Assembly (NCBI RefSeq): GCF_904846215.1
Contig: NZ_CAJGZK010000010.1
Span: forward strand, 1-64,000
From: Psychrobacter glacincola
Lineage (GTDB): Bacteria > Pseudomonadota > Gammaproteobacteria > Pseudomonadales > Moraxellaceae
Direction: 5' to 3'
Length of the DNA stretch: 64,000 nt
Part shown: positions 39,414-49,281 of the stretch, piece by piece
Position numbering within the stretch: position 1 is the stretch's first letter
Layout of the letters: each line of letters starts with the position of its first letter
The notes under the pieces: generated by a model
Seen by the model: the letters and a program-made list of their open reading frames with translations, nothing else
The model's database searches: none
Told to the model about the DNA's origin: nothing
Translations under genes and position numbers: made by a program

Positions 39414-40880
39414 TTAATTTGCGATATTATCCATGACAGGGTTTTTATCGGGATTGATATCCAAAGGCTGTTCTCCGGCAACTTCCGAGATGAGAGGGAT
39501 GCGAATACAGACTTGCAAACCACCATCTGGATGATTAATAGCCTCAACTGTTCCATGATGTAAGCGCGCGATACGGTCAACAATCGCCAAGCCTAAACCG
39601 CTCCCTTGGGTGGTACGCGCTGATTCGCCACGCTCAAACGGCTGCATGACACGCTCAAGTTGGTCTTCTGCCACCCCGCCGCCGCAGTCTCGCACACAGA
39701 TAATCAACTGCTCTTTTGCTTCTTTATTAACGGTGTTCTCAGTCACGACATCGCTGTACTCTATCACTTCCTTTTCTACAAAGGTTGGCATGACAACAGC
39801 GGACAGATAAATAGGCGGCTCACCATAACGCTTGGCATTATTCACCAGATTGATAATCAGGCGCTTAATTGACATAGGGCGTACGGGCACAAGCTTGCTG
39901 CATTCTGACTGATAAATAAACGCTAGCGGCGCAAATTGCACCATAATCTCATTAAATATGGTATCTAAATTGGTGAGGCGGACAGGCTCATCCGAGCCGT
40001 CTTTCATAAACGAGATAAATTGCTCCAAGATAGCATCCATATCTTCGATATCGTAAATCAACCCTTCACGAAAAAAATCATCGGGCAGCATCTCAGCGGT
40101 TAGACGCATACGAGTCAGCGGGGTGCGCAGATCGTGGGAGATGCCTGCTAGCATAATCGTGCGCTCTTTTTGCGCTTGATTAAGGGTGGTAAACAGACGG
40201 TTGAAAGCCATATTTACTTGGCGAATTTCGGTAGGGCCATAACGCGTCGGTAGCGTTGTCGCATGACCCAACTGAATATAGTTGGTGGCTGCCCGCTGTA
40301 AATAACGAAGGGGACGATTTAATTGACGAGCCAATAAAATAATCGTCAACAGTGTCAAAATCGGTAGCCCAAACAAAAACAATATCAGTAAAGCTGGGCT
40401 GTACTGCGAATAATAAACCACTGGCTCGCGTATCCAAAAACTGCTATCGCGACTGTCTTGTACCCAAAGCTGAGGAGTCGGTTTGAACTTAAAATATACC
40501 TCAACTGGTCGCCCTAGTTGCGCACCGATTTCGCGCTGCAACACATCGGTAAAAACGCTGACAAAGGCTTTGTCGGCAACTTCTGGAAAGTCACTCGGAT
40601 TATCGACCACCACCACATGCGAGTGCTGATAAATCCACTGCCGCACTTCAGGGTTATCCTTCCAGTCTCGATTGGCACTGTTAATCAGCCGAAGCTCACT
40701 GGTCAAATAGCGCGCATGGCTTTTGAGCTCTGGTAAATACAGACTGCGCCAAAAAAATAAAATCGACACCCCAACGCTGATGAGTACAATAAAAGCCACC
40801 ATCAAAGTGGTCAGCAGACTGTTAGAGTAAGAGCGGGGTAACCAGCTTTTATGAGTCAATGGTAGGTTTGGCGTGGTCAT
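39414..40880 (-). CDS. envZ: EnvZ-like osmosensor histidine kinase
   Basis: A 488-residue sensor kinase with two membrane helices (about 22-44 and 162-184), a periplasmic domain, a HAMP linker (RQLNRPLRYLQRAA), H249 in AGISHDLRTPLTRMR exactly as in EnvZ, and ATPase motifs NLVNNAKRYGE, DCGGGV and GSGLGLAIVDRI. The usual partner ompR should lie upstream on the same strand, but that space is occupied by a palindromic element and then rpsP on the other strand. I chose the ATG at 40880; the upstream extension from 40964 is atypical. Confidence 0.85.
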   Translation of the reverse strand: MTTPNLPLTHKSWLPRSYSNSLLTTLMVAFIVLISVGVSILFFWRSLYLPELKSHARYLTSELRLINSANRDWKDNPEVRQWIYQHSHVVVVDNPSDFPEVADKAFVSVFTDVLQREIGAQLGRPVEVYFKFKPTPQLWVQDSRDSSFWIREPVVYYSQYSPALLILFLFGLPILTLLTIILLARQLNRPLRYLQRAATNYIQLGHATTLPTRYGPTEIRQVNMAFNRLFTTLNQAQKERTIMLAGISHDLRTPLTRMRLTAEMLPDDFFREGLIYDIEDMDAILEQFISFMKDGSDEPVRLTNLDTIFNEIMVQFAPLAFIYQSECSKLVPVRPMSIKRLIINLVNNAKRYGEPPIYLSAVVMPTFVEKEVIEYSDVVTENTVNKEAKEQLIICVRDCGGGVAEDQLERVMQPFERGESARTTQGSGLGLAIVDRIARLHHGTVEAINHPDGGLQVCIRIPLISEVAGEQPLDINPDKNPVMDNIAN

Positions 40881-41028
40881 AGGAATCCAAATGATGATGA
40901 GGCAGTGACAGATGCTATTGCTAGAATAGCATAAACCAGTAATAGCGCTGCCAGCTTTCATCACTCACTATCATGAGACACGCCGTTCAAGATAAAAAAA
41001 TGAGAGCAGACGACATGAACATCACTTA

Positions 41029-41173
41029 TATAGTCAGTCCTAAATAAAAGAAGTACAAATGTTATAAAGTACTACTGGGGATAATTTTTCTTACTTGCTG
41101 TGCCTATGCAGACAAAGGCTGCGAATGATTAATCCCAGTAGTGCTGTACTCCTTTAAAAGTAGATTAACTATA
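41029..41173. repeat. Palindromic intergenic element, copy 4
   Basis: A 145-bp element with ends TATAGTCAGTCC and TTAACTATA. The core reads on the minus strand (GCAGCCTTTGTCTGCATAGG then CACAGCAAGTAAG) and its arms match copy 2 on that strand. It lies in the divergent envZ-rpsP promoter space. Confidence 0.8.
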
Positions 41174-41326
41174 GTTATGAGTACGATTTATGAATGTTAT
41201 TTACAGCGATAACGATTTAAGCTATTGTTAATAAATAATTAAATAAGCACAGTTTATGTTTTCAATAAAATAAGACTGTGGTATAATTATGCCCTTTTTG
41301 GTATACCTGCGAAAGAGAGAATTCAC

Positions 41327-41596
41327 ATGGTTGTTATTCGTTTAGCACGGGGCGGTGCCAAGAAACGCCCATTTTATCAAGTAGTTGTTGCTGATCAACG
41401 CCGCGCGCGTGACGGTCGCTACATTGAAAACATCGGCTTTTTTAACCCACTCGCTAAAGATTCTGAAGAAGCAGTGCGCTTGAACATGGAAGCGTATAAT
41501 GCGTGGGTCGCAAAAGGTGCACAACCTTCTGATCGCGTTGCTTCATTAGCAAAAGCTTATAATAAGTCTGCTGCTCAAACTGAAGCCACTGCTTAA
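41327..41596 (+). CDS. rpsP: 30S ribosomal protein S16
   Basis: An 89-residue S16 with the signature [22 protein letters not shown] and [21 protein letters not shown] precedes the ATG, and TATAAT (41283-41288) about 45 bp upstream is a good -10 box. First gene of the conserved rpsP-rimM-trmD-rplS operon. Confidence 0.97.
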   Translation: MVVIRLARGGAKKRPFYQVVVADQRRARDGRYIENIGFFNPLAKDSEEAVRLNMEAYNAWVAKGAQPSDRVASLAKAYNKSAAQTEATA

Positions 41597-41774
41597 GTTT
41601 AAGTAACTACACTGATAGTGCATTTATGCATCCATCAGTTGGCTTAAGAACACCTAGCGTAACTGGTCTAACCAGGGTACGCCATTAACTGTTTATCGCT
41701 TTTGACGACGTTTATCGTTTTTAATGGCTTTTTTGTTTATCATCGCTGTTTTTATCATTGTTAGGTTAGCCGTT

Positions 41775-42308
41775 ATGTCGTCTGCTCCAAACGCTAGTGC
41801 CCTTATGAAAATTGGTCAGCTCAAAAAGCCTTATGGCATCAAAGGCTGGCTTTGGGTATTTAGTGAAACAGATAATCGTACGGCGATATTTGATATCAAG
41901 CCTTGGTGGATGAAAACCGCTACCGGTATGAAACCTTTGACAGTAAAGGCTTGGCGTGAGCAAGGGACAGGAATTGTGGCTCAGTTTGAGCAGATTCCTG
42001 ATCGCAATGTTGCTGAGACCATGAATGGGGTAACTCTTTGGGTCGAGCAAGACATCTTGCCAGAACCTGCTGAAGATGAATACTATTGGTCGGATTTGGT
42101 CAGCCTGCGCGTTATTAACGAGCAGGATGAGTATCTAGGTGATATTACTGAGATGTTTGAGACTGGCGCCCACGCGATCATGCGGGTTGCGGCAACGTCA
42201 GACAGCTTGGATGCTGAGGAGCGCCTGATTCCATGGCACAAGCAAACTGTAGTGCAGGTCAGTCTGACTGAAAAAACAGTGCTAGTGGCATGGCCAAGTG
42301 ACTATTAA
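41775..42308 (+). CDS. rimM: Ribosome maturation factor RimM
   Basis: A 177-residue 16S rRNA processing factor that binds S19 during 30S assembly. It has the N-terminal KIGQLKKPYGIKGWLWV motif and the PRC-barrel C-terminal domain (EDEYYWSDLVSLRV, RLIPW). The start at 41775 has AGG upstream; an in-frame ATG at 41724 would add 17 hydrophobic residues and is probably not used. Confidence 0.93.
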   Translation: MSSAPNASALMKIGQLKKPYGIKGWLWVFSETDNRTAIFDIKPWWMKTATGMKPLTVKAWREQGTGIVAQFEQIPDRNVAETMNGVTLWVEQDILPEPAEDEYYWSDLVSLRVINEQDEYLGDITEMFETGAHAIMRVAATSDSLDAEERLIPWHKQTVVQVSLTEKTVLVAWPSDY

Positions 42309-42340
42309 TAAGCAACTATTAATAAGTGATTATTAATCAG
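42298..42340. repeat. Tandem 15-bp AT-rich repeats at the rimM stop
   Basis: GTGACTATTAATAAG-like units occur about three times in a row across the rimM stop codon and beyond (ACTATTAATAAGCA, ACTATTAATAAGTG, ATTATTAATCAG). This resembles local slippage duplication, like the repeats after atpA. Confidence 0.6.
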
Positions 42341-42466
42341 TAATGGTTAATATGCAATTATTAAAACAAGCTTTAGTGGTATAAGCTTTAACTTTATCGC
42401 TTAAGATTGTTCATAGTCATACCGATTTGTTTAGCCAATATTAGCCACTGCGCAAGTAGACATCTG

Positions 42467-43237
42467 ATGTATTTTGCCGTTATTAGTATTTTTCCTGAGA
42501 TGTTTGCCACGATTCGTGAGTTTGGAATCACGGGGCGCGCAGTCACTCAGCAGCAAGTAACGATTGAATGCATTAACCCGCGTGATTTTACCAGTGATAA
42601 CTATCGCCGTATTGATGAGCGTCCCTATGGTGGCGGTCCTGGCATGGTGATGATGGCTGAGCCATTATCCCAAGCGATTGAGGATGCGCGCCTGCGAGCG
42701 GCTCAGCACGGCTGCCGTGTCGACAAAGCGCATTGTCCGGTGATTTATATGTCGCCACAAGGACAGACGCTGAGTGAAAGTAGTGTGGTCGATATGACTG
42801 AGTATGACGGCATGATTATATTATGTGGTCGTTACGAAGGTATTGATGAGCGCTTACTGTCGCAATATGTCGATATGGAAGTGTCACTGGGTGATTACGT
42901 GCTGACCGGTGGTGAGCTACCTGCAATGGTGCTGATGGATAGTGTGATACGTCGTCTGCCAGATATTATGGGCGATGATAAGTCAGCTGAGCAAGACTCG
43001 TTCGTCGATGGCTTGCTTGATTGTCCACATTATACTAAGCCACATGAATTTGCCGGTATGGCAGTACCTGAAGTGTTACTTTCAGGACACCATGCCAATA
43101 TTGCCGAGTGGCGCTTTCGTCAGCAAGTTGAACGTACGCAAACGCGTCGTCCAGACTTATGGCAAGCGTTTACCCCAACGCTAGAGCAAACAAAGTGGCT
43201 AAAAGCATTGGTAAAAGCAGATAAAAAACAGCGTTGA
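42467..43237 (+). CDS. trmD: tRNA (guanine37-N1)-methyltransferase
   Basis: A 256-residue SPOUT enzyme that methylates G37 next to the anticodon. It has [11 protein letters not shown] at the N-terminus, [11 protein letters not shown], and the knotted SAM site [11 protein letters not shown] and [16 protein letters not shown]. The ATG at 42467 gives standard length; an upstream in-frame start at 42407 adds 20 atypical residues. Confidence 0.96.
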   Translation: MYFAVISIFPEMFATIREFGITGRAVTQQQVTIECINPRDFTSDNYRRIDERPYGGGPGMVMMAEPLSQAIEDARLRAAQHGCRVDKAHCPVIYMSPQGQTLSESSVVDMTEYDGMIILCGRYEGIDERLLSQYVDMEVSLGDYVLTGGELPAMVLMDSVIRRLPDIMGDDKSAEQDSFVDGLLDCPHYTKPHEFAGMAVPEVLLSGHHANIAEWRFRQQVERTQTRRPDLWQAFTPTLEQTKWLKALVKADKKQR

Positions 43238-43419
43238 TAGCGGCTATAAAGATAAACAGTTAAGTAATAAAATCTTGCGCAACAATAAAACGAGTCATAG
43301 CATAATGGCCGTTTGTCATAACCCACTTACGTTGTGTCTTATTAAAAAGATATAATTAATTATTACAAACAGGTGATATGCGTCAAGCCTCTATTATCTA
43401 ATGTGAGGAGATAACTCTC

Positions 43420-43812
43420 ATGAGCAACAAGCATCCATTGGTTCAGGTCATCGAAAATGCTCAATTGATTGAGCGCCCAAGCTTTGCACCCGGCGATACC
43501 GTTGTGGTTCAAGTAAAAGTACGTGAAGGTGAGCGTGAGCGTTTACAGGCTTTTGAAGGCGTTGTAATTGCTAAGCGTAACCGCGGTTTAAACTCAGCGT
43601 TTACCGTACGTAAAATCTCAAGCGGTGTTGGTGTTGAACGTGCATTCCAATTGCATTCACCAATCATTGAGAGCATCGAAGTGAAACGCCGTGGCGCAGT
43701 TCGCCGTGCGAAACTATACTACTTACGTGAGCGCTCTGGTAAATCAGCACGTATCCGCGAGAAGCTTGCTCCGCGTGCCCCTAAAGTTGTTAAGCCAAAA
43801 GCTGACGCTTAG
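43420..43812 (+). CDS. rplS: 50S ribosomal protein L19
   Basis: A 130-residue L19 with [36 protein letters not shown] and [16 protein letters not shown] signatures. GAGGAGA precedes the ATG. It ends the rpsP operon and is followed, after 150 bp, by a strong terminator. Confidence 0.97.
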   Translation: MSNKHPLVQVIENAQLIERPSFAPGDTVVVQVKVREGERERLQAFEGVVIAKRNRGLNSAFTVRKISSGVGVERAFQLHSPIIESIEVKRRGAVRRAKLYYLRERSGKSARIREKLAPRAPKVVKPKADA

Positions 43813-43962
43813 ATTATATCCAGTATCTGCTTTTAAGCATTGTGCTTAAGATTGCTTTATTGCTGAGTCGTCTATTATGCGACTTGGCAATAAAGAAAAA
43901 GCAGATACAAGCCCTTATTCATAGGTTTATCATATAAATAAGCGGGTAGTACCAAAAAAGAC

Positions 43963-44001
43963 AAAACCCCAATCTGTGCGTAAGCCAGATTGGGGTTTTT
44001 G
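43963..44001. terminator. Bidirectional terminator between rplS and the DUF4442 gene
   Basis: AAAACCCCAATCTG and CAGATTGGGGTTTT form a 14-bp stem with A and T runs on both sides, serving the convergent genes. Confidence 0.9.
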
Positions 44002-44098
44002 TTTCTGTCGCTTTAATTAAGGCGTTTTAAGTAACATACTTTAAATCAAAAATTTAACTGACCGTTTTAAAATCAAATCACAGTTTTGAAAGTTAACT

Positions 44099-44656
44099 TC
44101 AATCATCCAGATTTTCGATACGGCTACTTTGGTCTTTAGATTTGCTGTACTTGCGCAGGCGTATGTATAGTTTTTTCGTGACGATAGCGATGGTCTTTTG
44201 TTGATCGTCGACGATATCTACTTGGTATTCACGAAACACGGGTTCGCCTTCTTTTGCCAGTTCTTGGATGGTGGTGATTTCATTACTGGGAATTTTCATG
44301 CGAGCAGTGACTTTGCTATTGCCCGGCGCGATAAATTCAATCTGTGAGCTTTTATCCCAAACGACATAGCTGTTCCCTAACTGGTGCATAAGCATCAACA
44401 TATAAAACGGGTCAACCATTGAATATAAGCTGCCGCCAAACTGTGTCCCTACAATATTCTTATTCAGGCTATTGAGTCCCATGCTAACCACGCATAAGCC
44501 TTGGTCAAGGTTGATGTGCTCAATCTTGATACCGGCACCGATATAAGGGGCATAAGTGTTGATACGCAACTTGAGCAGATAAGGCGTGAGCAATGGCATA
44601 ATATTTTTTTTAGCGTTACGTTTTAGCGTCTCAAGATTTTTGGGTAGTAAACTCAT
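44099..44656 (-). CDS. DUF4442 hotdog-fold protein (thioesterase-like)
   Basis: A 185-residue protein matching the DUF4442 family of hotdog-fold proteins related to PaaI-type acyl-CoA thioesterases. Visible parts are the NKNIVGTQFGGSLYSMVDPFYML segment (the central helix region) and DKSSQIEFIAPGNSKV. Substrate is unknown. TAAGTTTATG shows a weak ribosome site. It converges with rplS. Confidence 0.8.
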   Translation of the reverse strand: MSLLPKNLETLKRNAKKNIMPLLTPYLLKLRINTYAPYIGAGIKIEHINLDQGLCVVSMGLNSLNKNIVGTQFGGSLYSMVDPFYMLMLMHQLGNSYVVWDKSSQIEFIAPGNSKVTARMKIPSNEITTIQELAKEGEPVFREYQVDIVDDQQKTIAIVTKKLYIRLRKYSKSKDQSSRIENLDD

Positions 44657-45025
44657 AAACTTATCCTAGGGTACTTCTTGATTTTTAGACTGCTATTATT
44701 CAATCGTTATGGGTAAAAAGGTATTTATCATAGTGAAAAACCCATGAAGGCGCTAGAGCTAAAGCGTAACTTCATTCAAATCTTAGTGCTTTGTTTTTGT
44801 CCATGCTTGATATTAACCGGCGTCATGGCTATCGTCGCTATGTTACCGGATATTCTGGCATTACTGCCAAATTTTCGCCACTGGCGTTATTATTATTTTT
44901 GCAAAAATTCAGCCTTGGTGCTGGCCTTTTTTGTGGTTATTGCTAAGCTGATAAGTATTCTTGCAAAACGCTCACTATCGCCCCATAAACATCTGTATAT
45001 CAGCATTTTAAGAGCAATAAATTCT

Positions 45026-46870
45026 ATGGTCAATGTCTTAGCATCGAGTCCCGTCGACGATAAAAAAGCCCGTCTTAAGCATTTAATTCAGCGCCTGCCA
45101 AATTTGCCAGGGGTTTATAAAATGTTGGGTAAAAATGGTGATATCTTATATGTCGGCAAGGCAAAATCGCTAAAAAGTCGCGTCAATAGTTACTTTGCTA
45201 AGACGATTGACCATCCAAAGACGCGTGCATTGGTCGCGCGTATTCATAATATCGAAACTATTATTACTCGTAGTGAAACCGAGGCATTGCTGCTCGAGCA
45301 AAATCTGATTAAAGAACATCGTCCGCCTTACAACGTGTTATTGCGAGATGATAAATCTTATCTTTATGTGTTTATTTCAGCAGATAAGCCGTATCCGCGT
45401 CTGGCTTATGGACGCGGCAAGGGCAATCATCAAAAAGGACGATTTTTTGGTCCTTTTCCCTCTGCGCATGCGGCAAAAGAGACGTTAGTGCTGATGCAAA
45501 AAATGTTTCAAATGCGCCAATGTACCAATACCTTTTTTAAGCAACGTAAGCGTCCTTGTCTTGAGTATCAGATTAAACGTTGCCGTGCACCCTGTGTGGG
45601 CTTAGTATCATCCGAAGATTACGCAGAAGACGTCAATAATACCATCCGATTCCTAAAGGGTGATTCTAGTGATATTCATAGTGCTTTGATTGAAAAAATG
45701 GAAGCTTCTGCGGAAGAGCTAGATTTTGAAAAAGCGGTTTTTTATCGTGATCAGCTGTCTATGCTGCGTGAAGTACAAGCGAAGCAAGCCGTCTATACTG
45801 TGCAAGGTGAGGCAGACGTGATAGCCATTGCCAGTCAAGCAGGCATGACTTGTGTCAACGTATTGACCGTACGTGGCGGCCGTGTACTTGGTGGTAAAAA
45901 CTATTTCCCTGATGTCGATAGTAGTGAGCCACTTGCTGATAATTTATCCGCTTTTATCACCTCGTTTTATTTTCAAGTAACAGATGATTTGCCACCCGAA
46001 ATTATCCTTAGTCATGAGTTACCGGATCAGCTTGCGGTCAGTGAAGCATTGGCAACGCATTTTGGTAGCAAGGTTGTTATCAAAACCAGCGTCCGTGAGC
46101 ACCGCGCCGAATGGTTAGATTTGGCAAAGCTGAATACCAATAATGCGCTAAAAACCAAACTTGGCGATTATTTAGAGCTGCATGCGCGCTTTGGCGCACT
46201 CAAAGACGTCTTGACCGAAGTGACCGATCGAACCATTGATCGCATTGAGTGTTTTGATATCTCGCATACGATGGGTGAGGCGACCATCGGCAGCTGTGTG
46301 GTGTTTGACCAAGGTGGCTCGCGTCGCCGTGATTATCGCCAATATGCGATACATGATATTGTCGGCGGCGATGATTATGCCGCGATGAAGCAAGTGCTAA
46401 CGCGCCGTTATAAGAAGCAGCCACTGCCTGATTTACTACTTATCGATGGCGGTAAAGGTCAGCTAGGTATCGCCAAAGAAGTATTGACCGAGTTGGGTAT
46501 TCTTGGTGATACCTTGCTGATTAGTGTGGCAAAAGGCGAGGGGCGTAAGGCTGGGCTTGAAGTACTACATTTCATTGACCATGAGCCGCTTGATTTGCCC
46601 ATGGATAGTAAGGCACTGCATTTATTAATGCATATTCGCGATGAAGCGCATCGGTTTGCGATTACTGCACACCGTAAGAAACGCGATAAGCGCCGTTCAT
46701 CGTCAGTGCTAGAAGTGATTCCGGGACTTGGTGAAAAGCGTCGTCGTGACTTACTCAATCATTTTGGCGGACTGCAGCAATTACTTGGGGCGTCGCAGCA
46801 AGAATTGGCTGGTGTGCAAGGAATTGGGCCAATATTAGCCAAAACGGTTTATAAGGTTTTGCATGAGTAG
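45026..46870 (+). CDS. uvrC: Excinuclease ABC subunit C
   Basis: A 614-residue nucleotide-excision repair nuclease that makes both incisions around DNA damage after UvrAB binding. Domains in order: GIY-YIG nuclease ([19 protein letters not shown]), a cysteine-rich region ([13 protein letters not shown]), UvrB-interacting UVR motif ([22 protein letters not shown]), RNase H-like domain ([24 protein letters not shown]), and tandem HhH ([18 protein letters not shown]). I chose the ATG at 45026 since it gives the family length. The frame stays open upstream to 44744, adding 94 hydrophobic residues. Confidence 0.94.
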   Translation: MVNVLASSPVDDKKARLKHLIQRLPNLPGVYKMLGKNGDILYVGKAKSLKSRVNSYFAKTIDHPKTRALVARIHNIETIITRSETEALLLEQNLIKEHRPPYNVLLRDDKSYLYVFISADKPYPRLAYGRGKGNHQKGRFFGPFPSAHAAKETLVLMQKMFQMRQCTNTFFKQRKRPCLEYQIKRCRAPCVGLVSSEDYAEDVNNTIRFLKGDSSDIHSALIEKMEASAEELDFEKAVFYRDQLSMLREVQAKQAVYTVQGEADVIAIASQAGMTCVNVLTVRGGRVLGGKNYFPDVDSSEPLADNLSAFITSFYFQVTDDLPPEIILSHELPDQLAVSEALATHFGSKVVIKTSVREHRAEWLDLAKLNTNNALKTKLGDYLELHARFGALKDVLTEVTDRTIDRIECFDISHTMGEATIGSCVVFDQGGSRRRDYRQYAIHDIVGGDDYAAMKQVLTRRYKKQPLPDLLLIDGGKGQLGIAKEVLTELGILGDTLLISVAKGEGRKAGLEVLHFIDHEPLDLPMDSKALHLLMHIRDEAHRFAITAHRKKRDKRRSSSVLEVIPGLGEKRRRDLLNHFGGLQQLLGASQQELAGVQGIGPILAKTVYKVLHE

Positions 46871-46908
46871 ATTTGTCTAATCTTAAATAAATTTAGGTTT
46901 CTGACAAT

Positions 46909-46957
46909 AAAAAACTCGGGCTGTTCTAAATAATATTAGAACAACCCCAGTTTTTTA
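46909..46957. terminator. Bidirectional terminator between uvrC and folA
   Basis: AAAACTCGGGCTGTTCTAA pairs with TTAGAACAACCCCAGTTTT (few mismatches) around ATAATA, with T6 after it. Confidence 0.88.
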
Positions 46958-46971
46958 ACGATAACACTTTA

Positions 46972-47544
46972 TTATTCAGCCGCTTTTATTTTATAAGTCA
47001 TAAATTTGAAATCTAAGCCACTTTTATCATCATGCATCTGCTCAGACTCTTCTGACACTATAAAATCATCTGGTATGTTAGGATAAAAAGCATCGCCATC
47101 AGTGATCTCGGTGTCTACATGAGTCAGCTCAATGCGGTCGGTATACATCATCGCCTCTTTAAACACGCGCTCACCGCCAATCACCCAAATCGTATCAAGA
47201 TGCGCACCGTGCGCGAGACTGGCCGCTTGCGTTAACGCATCATCTAAATTGTGCACGACATAAGCGTTACTTTTACCAACAAGGCCTTTTTGCTCAGCAT
47301 AATCTAACTGGCTGCTGATGATAAAGCTCACGCGTTTTGGCAAAGGTCGGCTGCCCATTGATTCAAACGTCTTACGACCCATAATGACGATACCTTGAAT
47401 CGCGCCATCATTTGCTTTAGTCGTCATACTTTTAAAATGCTGCAAATCTGCTGAGATATGCCACGGTAGCTCATTGTTTTTACCAATACAGCGATTGCTA
47501 CTGATAGCCGCGATTTGGGCAACTTCGGTGTTAGCATAACTCAT
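46972..47544 (-). CDS. folA: Dihydrofolate reductase
   Basis: A 190-residue NADPH-dependent enzyme that regenerates tetrahydrofolate. Marks are AAISSNRCIGKNNELPWHISADLQHFK (substrate site), IVIMGRKTFESMG (NADPH), and WVIGGERVF. AAAGGATATG gives a ribosome site. It lies 64 bp after thyA on the same strand; ThyA produces the dihydrofolate FolA uses. Confidence 0.95.
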   Translation of the reverse strand: MSYANTEVAQIAAISSNRCIGKNNELPWHISADLQHFKSMTTKANDGAIQGIVIMGRKTFESMGSRPLPKRVSFIISSQLDYAEQKGLVGKSNAYVVHNLDDALTQAASLAHGAHLDTIWVIGGERVFKEAMMYTDRIELTHVDTEITDGDAFYPNIPDDFIVSEESEQMHDDKSGLDFKFMTYKIKAAE

Positions 47545-47608
47545 AACATATCCTTTTTATTTTCTTTTAAAATACGACTTTTATTTAAAATTTTCAATCA
47601 GACAAATG

Positions 47609-48481
47609 CTATACGGCAACCTTCGCTTTGATAGCGGGATGCGATTCATACCCCTCAACGCTAATATCTTCATAGTTAAAAGCAAAAATATCTTTTACAT
47701 TAGGATTGAGCGTCAACGTTGGCAGCGTATATAACGAACGGGTCAACTGTAATTCAACTTGCTCGCGGTGGTTTTGATAAATATGGCAATCGCCACCGGT
47801 CCAGATAAATTCGCCCACTTCTAGTTCGCATACTTGCGCCACCATATGAGTCAAGAGTGCATAGCTGGCAATATTAAAGGGTACACCTAAAAATAAATCT
47901 GCTGAACGCTGATAGAGCTGGCAAGAGAGTTTATTGTCCGCGACAAAAAACTGGAACATCGTATGACAAGGTGGCAAGGCAACTTGCTCTGCTTCACTCG
48001 GATTCCAGCCAGAAACTATCAAGCGCCGCGAGTTAGGATTGGTTTTTATTTGCTCAATCACTTGGCTGATTTGATCGACGCCATCGTCATTATAAACACG
48101 GTTGTCGCTGCCATCTTCGCTTTTACTAGCACCATAATTACGCCACTGATGACCGTAAACTGGCCCCAAGTCGCCAGCAGGACGATTAAAGCGCGCTGTT
48201 TGCTCTGCCGTCGCCCACTCATTCCAAATACGCACACCGTTCTCTTGCAAGTAATTGACGTGAGTGCTTCCACTTAAAAACCAAAGTAATTCATAAACGA
48301 TAGATTTAAAATGGACTTTTTTGGTGGTTAGTAATGGAAAACCATCGGCTAAGTTAAAACGCAGCTGTGCGCCAAAATGGCTAAGCGTACCAGTTCCAGT
48401 GCGGTCACCTTTTTCCGTGCCTTCGTTTAGAACTAAATGTAGCAAATCTAAGTAGGCTTGCTCGTTTTTATTGGTAATCAT
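47609..48481 (-). CDS. thyA: Thymidylate synthase
   Basis: A 290-residue enzyme that converts dUMP to dTMP using methylene-tetrahydrofolate. The catalytic cysteine is C172 ([12 protein letters not shown]), the phosphate-binding [10 protein letters not shown] is intact, and the C-terminal [10 protein letters not shown] tail closes over the site. A small insertion ([19 protein letters not shown]) makes it longer than E. coli ThyA. I chose the ATG at 48481; a TTG at 48496 is also possible. Confidence 0.95.
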   Translation of the reverse strand: MITNKNEQAYLDLLHLVLNEGTEKGDRTGTGTLSHFGAQLRFNLADGFPLLTTKKVHFKSIVYELLWFLSGSTHVNYLQENGVRIWNEWATAEQTARFNRPAGDLGPVYGHQWRNYGASKSEDGSDNRVYNDDGVDQISQVIEQIKTNPNSRRLIVSGWNPSEAEQVALPPCHTMFQFFVADNKLSCQLYQRSADLFLGVPFNIASYALLTHMVAQVCELEVGEFIWTGGDCHIYQNHREQVELQLTRSLYTLPTLTLNPNVKDIFAFNYEDISVEGYESHPAIKAKVAV

Positions 48482-48529
48482 ATTTTTCAACTTCAATAAA
48501 TATTTAAGAGATTTTAAAATTTAGCTATA

Positions 48530-49270
48530 TTAATTTTTATGACCAACTAACGATGATTTGTAAATTGGAATATCTAGTTTGTATGTGTCTTTAACAAGCT
48601 TTCGAATGGTATTTTCGAACCAGTCCGAACAGTTAGGATGCAATATAATTTTCTTAATCATTTCTCTACTATACTTAGCCGAAAGATGAATGCCAAGCCT
48701 GTCATTCCTTTTTGCCACTGTAGCATCATTGTCGACCAATAAAAATCTTGCTTCTTTTTCAAAAGAAAAAGCGTGATGCTTATGAAATAAATAGAATCGA
48801 GGATATGTAGTTTTTGGATCTTTCGAATCATCATTATTGTTTCCAAGCCAAGGTCGAATAGTTTGATTGTCATAAAGCTCTTGAGCGTTAGCGGGCATAT
48901 GATATTTAACTTTACCAACATAAGAACACATTGGATCTATTTTTGAGCCATGATAAGCAGCTTTGAAATCATGTTGCGTTGTCTGTATCGCTACAGCGTT
49001 GTCTGAGTTTCCGTAAGAGTTCCACATGGCATGCGTCTCTGGTTCATCTGCATACCAGCAACTTACGTAAATCCAATCTTTGGCAGTTGTAAGTTCTTCT
49101 TTTGTTAAAAATGGATCTTCTGTACCATCAAATAAGTGTAAACCGTCTTCCCATTTGTCGCTAAAAAGGTTTGCTTTAGGAATAAATAAGCCTTCTTCTA
49201 ACATAGAAATTAGCTTAATAAAGGGCATATATCGTGTTAACACAGCATAATATTCTATTGGCTCAATCAT
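48530..49270 (-). CDS. DUF2971 domain-containing protein
   Basis: A 246-residue protein fitting DUF2971: N-terminal YYAVLTRYMPFIKLISMLEEG, then WIYVSCWYADEPETHAMWNSYG, and FSFEKEARFLL near residue 170. Molecular function is unknown; members often sit in variable or defence-associated loci. It lies between lgt (11 bp away) and thyA on the same strand and appears more AT-rich than both, so it may have been gained recently. It could be co-transcribed with lgt. Confidence 0.8.
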   Translation of the reverse strand: MIEPIEYYAVLTRYMPFIKLISMLEEGLFIPKANLFSDKWEDGLHLFDGTEDPFLTKEELTTAKDWIYVSCWYADEPETHAMWNSYGNSDNAVAIQTTQHDFKAAYHGSKIDPMCSYVGKVKYHMPANAQELYDNQTIRPWLGNNNDDSKDPKTTYPRFYLFHKHHAFSFEKEARFLLVDNDATVAKRNDRLGIHLSAKYSREMIKKIILHPNCSDWFENTIRKLVKDTYKLDIPIYKSSLVGHKN

Positions 49271-49281
49271 TGTTTGGCACC

